Shown here piece after piece: positions 6,367 to 9,333 of a stretch of DNA of 9,333 nucleotides. The stretch's first letter is position 1, and each line of letters opens with the position of its first letter. The position numbers and the translations under genes are program-made. The DNA lies in the NCBI GenBank assembly GCA_023429985.1, contig JAEZCV010000209.1:1-9333 (forward strand), given 5' to 3'. A model generated the notes under the pieces. The model worked only from the letters and a program-made list of their open reading frames with translations. It did not search any database and was not told where the DNA came from. The stretch is from Bacteroidota bacterium (lineage in GTDB: Bacteria > Bacteroidota > Bacteroidia > Chitinophagales > Chitinophagaceae).

Positions 6367-6858
6367 ATGGAACAAACAATGCAAAGGACCGCTCAGGTAA
6401 TTACGCCATCTGAATTGCTGCATCACTGGCAGGGCCATCGCCAGCTTACGCGCAGGGTGATAGAAGCATTTCCTGAAAAAGAACTGTTTGAATTTTCTAT
6501 TGGTGGGATGAGAACATTTGCTGTACTTACATTCGAACTGCTGGGAATTGCTGTACCCGCACTTAAGGAAATCGTATATGGCGGCAATAAAGAGCTAAAT
6601 GAAGAAGTAGATCCCAACGTTAAAAAGGAAGATTTACTAAAGCTTTGGGATGATGCCACCACTTCCATTGATGAACTCTTTGCCAAAATACCCATGGAAA
6701 GATTTCATGAAACCATTAACCTCTTTGGCAAATATGAAAACACCATCTGGGCATCGATCTTTTATTTTATAGATAATGAAATTCATCACCGCGGCCAGGG
6801 ATATGTATACCTGCGTGCACTTGGAATAGAACCACCAGCATTCTGGGACAGGCCTTAA
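6367..6858 (+). CDS. DinB-family four-helix protein
   Basis: A 163-residue cytoplasmic protein with the DinB/YfiT-like four-helix-bundle pattern. The signature ending is NEIHHRGQGYVYLRALGIEP (137-156) followed by PAFW, where H140 and H141 are metal ligands. The first helix carries HHWQGHRQLTRR (19-30). In the second helix the usual metal-binding His is not seen; MRTFAVLTFELLGI (48-61) offers E57 instead, which may be a subfamily trait. DinB-fold proteins include thiol-dependent transferases and stress-induced proteins; the activity here is unknown. Two starts are possible (M1 or M5), and M1 is used because it is the outermost. It is followed after 12 nt by a 72-aa gene, so the two are probably co-transcribed. 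Confidence 0.85.
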   Translation: MEQTMQRTAQVITPSELLHHWQGHRQLTRRVIEAFPEKELFEFSIGGMRTFAVLTFELLGIAVPALKEIVYGGNKELNEEVDPNVKKEDLLKLWDDATTSIDELFAKIPMERFHETINLFGKYENTIWASIFYFIDNEIHHRGQGYVYLRALGIEPPAFWDRP

Positions 6859-6870
6859 ACATTTCATCAT

Positions 6871-7089
6871 ATGAAACCTGTATTTGTTTTTAAAACTTCT
6901 GTAATAAGCAATCAGCAGGTAAAAGAACTGAAGCCAAAGCTCGACATGCTGATACAAAAGGATGAACGCTGGAACTTCGACTTAATGGATTGTGATAATA
7001 TTCTAAGGGTTGAGACAACATCCTGCGATGGTACACGTGTAATGGAAGTATTGCTGTCAGCCGGTTATGATTGCGAAGAGTTGCAGTAG
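6871..7089 (+). CDS. 72-aa conserved small protein, possible ferredoxin-like (HMA-like) fold
   Basis: A small soluble protein downstream of the DinB-family gene with a 12-nt gap. Its beta-alpha-beta-type pattern (VFVFKTSV, a helix around QVKELKPKLDMLI, strand WNFDLMDCDNILRVET, helix TRVMEVLLSAGY) suggests a ferredoxin-like fold similar to heavy-metal-associated domains. The CxxC metal motif is missing; cysteines are at 41, 52 and 68. The conserved-looking core WNFDLMDCDNILR (34-46) and the ending GYDCEEL are recognisable from Bacteroidota hypothetical proteins, but I cannot name it. Its stop lies 26 nt from the stop of the convergent regulator gene. It is real by codon pattern and operon position; the function is unknown. 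Confidence 0.75.
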   Translation: MKPVFVFKTSVISNQQVKELKPKLDMLIQKDERWNFDLMDCDNILRVETTSCDGTRVMEVLLSAGYDCEELQ

Positions 7090-7115
7090 TATTTTAGAGG
7101 GTTGTGCAGAAAAAA

Positions 7116-8072
7116 TCAACTGCTTATATGAGCAATGGTTTTTTCTGCCAGCTCTTTTACTTTCAACTTAAAAGATTCCGGTTCTATTATCCTTGCCTGG
7201 TCGCCAAACATAAGGTACCACCTTGCCAGTCCTTCCATGGAAGCCACCATAAAACTCATGATCACTTCGTTTTCATTTTCTATTTCTTCAACAAAGCCAT
7301 AATATTTTTTGCCACTACTTAAATAACAGGCTGTATTCTTTTGAACAGCAATTACAACTTTGGTTGTATTACAATCCGTGAGTTCTTTAAACTCACGGAT
7401 ATTCACATGCGATTTTGCAAAAGGAAGATCGGTTTGCTGAATAGTTAGGATCCTGTCCGTACGAAACTGGCGGTATTCATTTCTCAGGTGACAAAAAGCA
7501 TAGAGGTACCAGTGATTGTGTTCATAAAAAACGCCCACGGGTTCAATAAATCTTTTGCGTGGTTCTGTAGCATTAAGGGAATGGTAGTTGATGTGCACCT
7601 GCAATTGCATGGCAATGCTGTTGAACAAAACAGGCAATGCGTTGGAAATGGTTTTATTGAAATCTTTATTTGAAGGAGTGGCCCACACGCTATTTTCCAG
7701 GGAGGACACCCAGTCCTTTTCACCACCTTTCAAAACCGATTTGATCTTATCCATGGCAGATTTGAAATAGGCACCCAGGCCTTCGTCGGTAAACTGCATC
7801 ACCAGCTTTTCGGCGGCCACAAAGGAGCCGGCTTCTTCGCGGGTGAACTGCACCGGCGGCAGGCGATAGCCATCCATGATGGAGTAGCCCACACCGGCCT
7901 CACCCAGTATAGGAACACCGGCAGCTTCCAGCGAGCGTATATCGCGGTAGATGGTGCGCAGGCTCACACCAAAGCGTTCGGAAAGATCCTGTGCTTTCAC
8001 CAGCCTGCGCGACTGCAACAAAACCAGTATGGCCAGCGTGCGGTCGAACCGGTTGAGTTCCGAGGTGATCAT
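7116..8072 (-). CDS. YafY-type transcriptional regulator with HTH and WYL domains
   Basis: A 318-residue regulator. The N-terminal HTH_11 winged helix spans about 8-62 (NRFDRTLAILVLLQSRR, then LSERFGVSLRTIYRDIRSLE). A central WYL ligand-sensing domain covers about 145-215, with W188-Y189-L190 and the companion FRTDRI (203-208). A C-terminal WCX-type extension covers about 235-316 (VMSFMVASMEGLARW-like core). WYL regulators respond to small ligands or nucleic acid and often control neighbouring genes. It converges on the DinB/72-aa pair with 26 nt between stops, so a shared stress response is possible but unproven. Length and domain order are normal for the family. The start MITSELNRFD fits relatives that begin just before NRFDR. 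GC content appears higher in the HTH half than in the C-terminal half. Confidence 0.93.
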   Translation of the reverse strand: MITSELNRFDRTLAILVLLQSRRLVKAQDLSERFGVSLRTIYRDIRSLEAAGVPILGEAGVGYSIMDGYRLPPVQFTREEAGSFVAAEKLVMQFTDEGLGAYFKSAMDKIKSVLKGGEKDWVSSLENSVWATPSNKDFNKTISNALPVLFNSIAMQLQVHINYHSLNATEPRKRFIEPVGVFYEHNHWYLYAFCHLRNEYRQFRTDRILTIQQTDLPFAKSHVNIREFKELTDCNTTKVVIAVQKNTACYLSSGKKYYGFVEEIENENEVIMSFMVASMEGLARWYLMFGDQARIIEPESFKLKVKELAEKTIAHISS

Positions 8073-8092
8073 GGCTGTAAAATAATAAAGAT

Positions 8093-8176
8093 TGATCAGG
8101 ATTTAAATCTGATGAAAGGATGATCAGGATGGGATGCAGACCAGGGGATGATCAGGATTCAATGCAGTTTGAAATG
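8093..8176. repeat. 28-bp-period tandem repeats, forward orientation
   Basis: The 10-mer TGATCAGGAT occurs at 8093, 8121 and 8149, exactly 28 bp apart, giving three imperfect 28-bp units. Units two and three also share ATGCAG at the same offset. The block lies just upstream of the YafY-type gene. An inverted copy is found at 8314-8350: bases 8122-8158 match its reverse complement at 32 of 37 positions. It resembles dispersed GATCAGGAT-type repeats I recall from Chitinophaga-like genomes; the role is unknown. Confidence 0.8.
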
Positions 8177-8313
8177 AATTAATCAACTACTTTGGTGACC
8201 GGTTTCATAAAATGACGCAGTTAACTAAGCACTACCTGGTTAAGGTATAGTTCCCGAAACATTTTTTCACTCTAAAATTATTTCTCTTTCAGCATCATAC
8301 ACGCTCCATTCTG

Positions 8314-8350
8314 ATCCTGATAATCCCTTCATCTGCATTCCATCCTGATC
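8314..8350. repeat. Inverted copy of the 28-bp-period repeat, overlapping a gene end
   Basis: The reverse complement of this segment matches 8122-8158 at 32 of 37 positions, with the same GATCAGGAT words 28 bp apart. The two copies form an inverted pair around a 155-bp spacer (8159-8313). The segment runs into the 3' end of the minus-strand gene 8329-8877 and encodes its last six codons and stop. Confidence 0.8.
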
Positions 8351-8877
8351 CTCCCAGCAAGATCTGTAGCGCATACTTCAATAATAGTATCTGCCAGGTT
8401 ATGATTAGTCTTACTGGCAATGTAAACCCAGTGCAATCCATCAGGCGTTATGGAAGCTTCACCTTCCTCAATAACAGAATTAGAAATTGAGATTTGCACC
8501 CTAACATGCTGCACCTTACCATTATCGGTAACCAGCATTTGAATACGATCGCCAGGATTGCCCATATATCCCGAAGCATCCACCAGGTGAATAACCGGAG
8601 GCTTGCAATAATCGGCAATAGCCATATTGCGCGGTGTGCGACCGTTACCTGCAAGAGCAGCATAAAAAGCATAGAGCTCAGGGTTTTGCAAGGCAGTAAA
8701 AGCATATTGAGATGCCTCACGAAAAAGATTACGCCCGGATTGCTGTGCGGGAGTGTTAGAACTATAAGGCCTTTGTTTATTATACCTGAAGGTTTTGCCA
8801 TTGCGAACTTTATAAACATAATCGCCCAGCGCTCCACTCAAACCCTCCAGTAAAATGTTGTTAGTTACCAGTGCCAT
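8329..8877 (-). CDS. Conserved hypothetical protein with probable C-terminal beta-sandwich domain
   Basis: A 182-residue protein of a family I recall as uncharacterised in Bacteroidota and some other phyla. The N-terminal part has GLSGALGDYVYKVRNGKTF (12-30), a basic stretch, NTPAQQSGRNLFREASQYA (41-59) and a short helical region with PELYAFYAALAG. The second part begins VIHLVDASGYMGNPGDRIQM (95-114) and continues as strands (KVQHVRVQISI, SVIEEGEASI, LHWVYIASKT, DTIIEVCATD), suggesting an Ig- or FN3-like sandwich. There is no signal peptide or membrane helix. The last residues after TDLAG (I177 to R182) and the stop are encoded by the repeat at 8314-8350, so the native C-terminus may have been replaced. 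The function is unknown, and it stands alone. Confidence 0.75.
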   Translation of the reverse strand: MALVTNNILLEGLSGALGDYVYKVRNGKTFRYNKQRPYSSNTPAQQSGRNLFREASQYAFTALQNPELYAFYAALAGNGRTPRNMAIADYCKPPVIHLVDASGYMGNPGDRIQMLVTDNGKVQHVRVQISISNSVIEEGEASITPDGLHWVYIASKTNHNLADTIIEVCATDLAGRIRMECR

Positions 8878-9005
8878 AACAAAAGTTTAGTTTCTAATTA
8901 TACGTTTAGACCTTAGGGTTAGGGCAGCCGTTTGAAGTTTTTTTTGTTAAATAAAAATGAAATGATGCGAATGCCTGTTTTGAAGGATCTTTCCCTGGTT
9001 GAATT

Positions 9006-9049
9006 CTATACGCAGGCTATAGGCACTCTATAGACACCCTATAGGCACG
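9006..9049. repeat. Four 11-bp tandem repeats, CTATA-G-x-CAC type
   Basis: Four consecutive 11-bp units: CTATACGCAGG, CTATAGGCACT, CTATAGACACC and CTATAGGCACG. All begin CTATA at 9006, 9017, 9028 and 9039. The 11-bp period is about one helical turn, so all copies face the same side of the DNA, as iterons or multi-site operators do. Related TATAGGG words recur at 9092-9099 and in the palindrome CCCTATAGGG at 9308-9317. It lies about 180 nt before the start of the last gene. Confidence 0.75.
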
Positions 9050-9096
9050 TAGGAGCTGGAGGGCTTTAGGTCCTACTGAGGTGTAAGGATTGTATA

Positions 9097-9120
9097 GGGT
9101 GGGGTTAGGGGTGGTGCGGG
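9097..9120 (+). other. G-quadruplex-type motif
   Basis: Four G-runs on the plus strand (9097-9099, 9101-9104, 9108-9111, 9118-9120) are separated by loops of 1, 3 and 6 bases, which meets the usual G3+N1-7 rule. It stands out in otherwise AT-rich intergenic DNA, 110 nt upstream of the last gene. Just before it, GTAGGA (9049-9054) and TCCTAC (9071-9076) form an inverted repeat. Folding is not shown, only the motif. Confidence 0.55.
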
Positions 9121-9229
9121 AGTTAGAATGAGAATTAGGTTTGTTATGGATGTATTTTTCAGAAGGATTTCATATCTTTTTAAGTTACGAGCGTTGGAGA
9201 AGTAGTATATTTTTTATAACTTTTTACAA

Positions 9230-9333
9230 ATGATAAAGTTAGATGGAGCGATAAGATGTGTTGGAAATTACGCTGATACACAAGAACGGTGGGAGATTCC
9301 ATTTAACCCTATAGGGAGGATAAACCTTCCAGC
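9230..9333 (+). CDS. 5' end of an unidentified gene running off the window
   Basis: An ATG at 9230 opens a frame with no stop through the window end: 34 codons plus two bases. It begins MIKLDGAIRCVGNYADTQER and continues through PFNPIGRINLP. The preceding AT-rich stretch holds TATCTTTT at 9171-9178 and TATATTTT near 9207, possible second promoter boxes without a convincing TTTG partner. No family is recognised and there is no signal peptide. The palindrome CCCTATAGGG at 9308-9317 lies inside it. It is likely but not certainly coding, because only the first third or less may be visible. Confidence 0.45.
   Translation, partial: MIKLDGAIRCVGNYADTQERWEIPFNPIGRINLP

Noticed and set aside
7104..7770. 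Plus-strand open frames opposite the WYL regulator
   Set aside because: They are antisense to a complete, well-conserved regulator gene.
8448..8853. Overlapping open frames on both strands around the 182-aa gene
   Set aside because: They lack family resemblance, while the 8329-8877 frame has recognisable conserved blocks.

Overview
The window looks like a chromosomal stretch from a Bacteroidota bacterium, most likely a Chitinophaga-type relative. The basis is moderate-to-low GC coding sequence, promoters of the Bacteroidota type (TTTG, about 20 nt, TAnnTTTG), little Shine-Dalgarno signal, a secreted Tricorn-type S41 peptidase, and a small Thr/Asp-rich lipoprotein. The genus is an inference from protein style only.

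Layout. 1-300 is a gene-free repeat island: 20-bp hairpin-forming repeats interrupted by a fragment that resembles the 5' half of a tRNA. 425-1599 (minus) is a compact two-gene module with a 4-bp overlap: a winged-helix regulator followed by an AbiEii-like nucleotidyltransferase. It looks like a toxin-antitoxin or phage-defence cassette. A strong nested palindrome sits on its -33 promoter element, and the -10-type box is so close to the start codon that the mRNA may be leaderless. 1651-2001 is an AT-rich gap holding an orphan intrinsic terminator. 2002-2439 (plus) is a small lipoprotein with its own terminator. 2644-5919 (plus) is a full-length secreted Tricorn-family protease with a complete catalytic set. 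5996-6199 (minus) is a decayed 3' fragment of a Fic-family gene. 6367-7089 (plus) is a two-gene unit: a DinB-fold protein and a 72-aa HMA-like protein. It converges on a YafY-type WYL regulator at 7116-8072 (minus). 8093-8350 contains 28-bp-period repeats in opposite orientations; one copy supplies the last codons and stop of the conserved hypothetical gene 8329-8877 (minus). The final 450 bases hold four 11-bp helically phased repeats, a G-quadruplex-type motif and the start of a gene that runs off the window.

How it fits together. Most genes are independent housekeeping or accessory units. The clearest functional circuit is the regulator/nucleotidyltransferase pair with its apparent operator. 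The YafY regulator may control the DinB/72-aa pair, but only adjacency supports that. No wholly new multi-gene system can be shown from sequence alone. The most distinctive signals are the operator/leaderless architecture at 1596-1650, the repeat that rewrites the C-terminus at 8329, the tRNA fragment inside a hairpin array, and the phased-repeat plus G-quadruplex region before the last gene.
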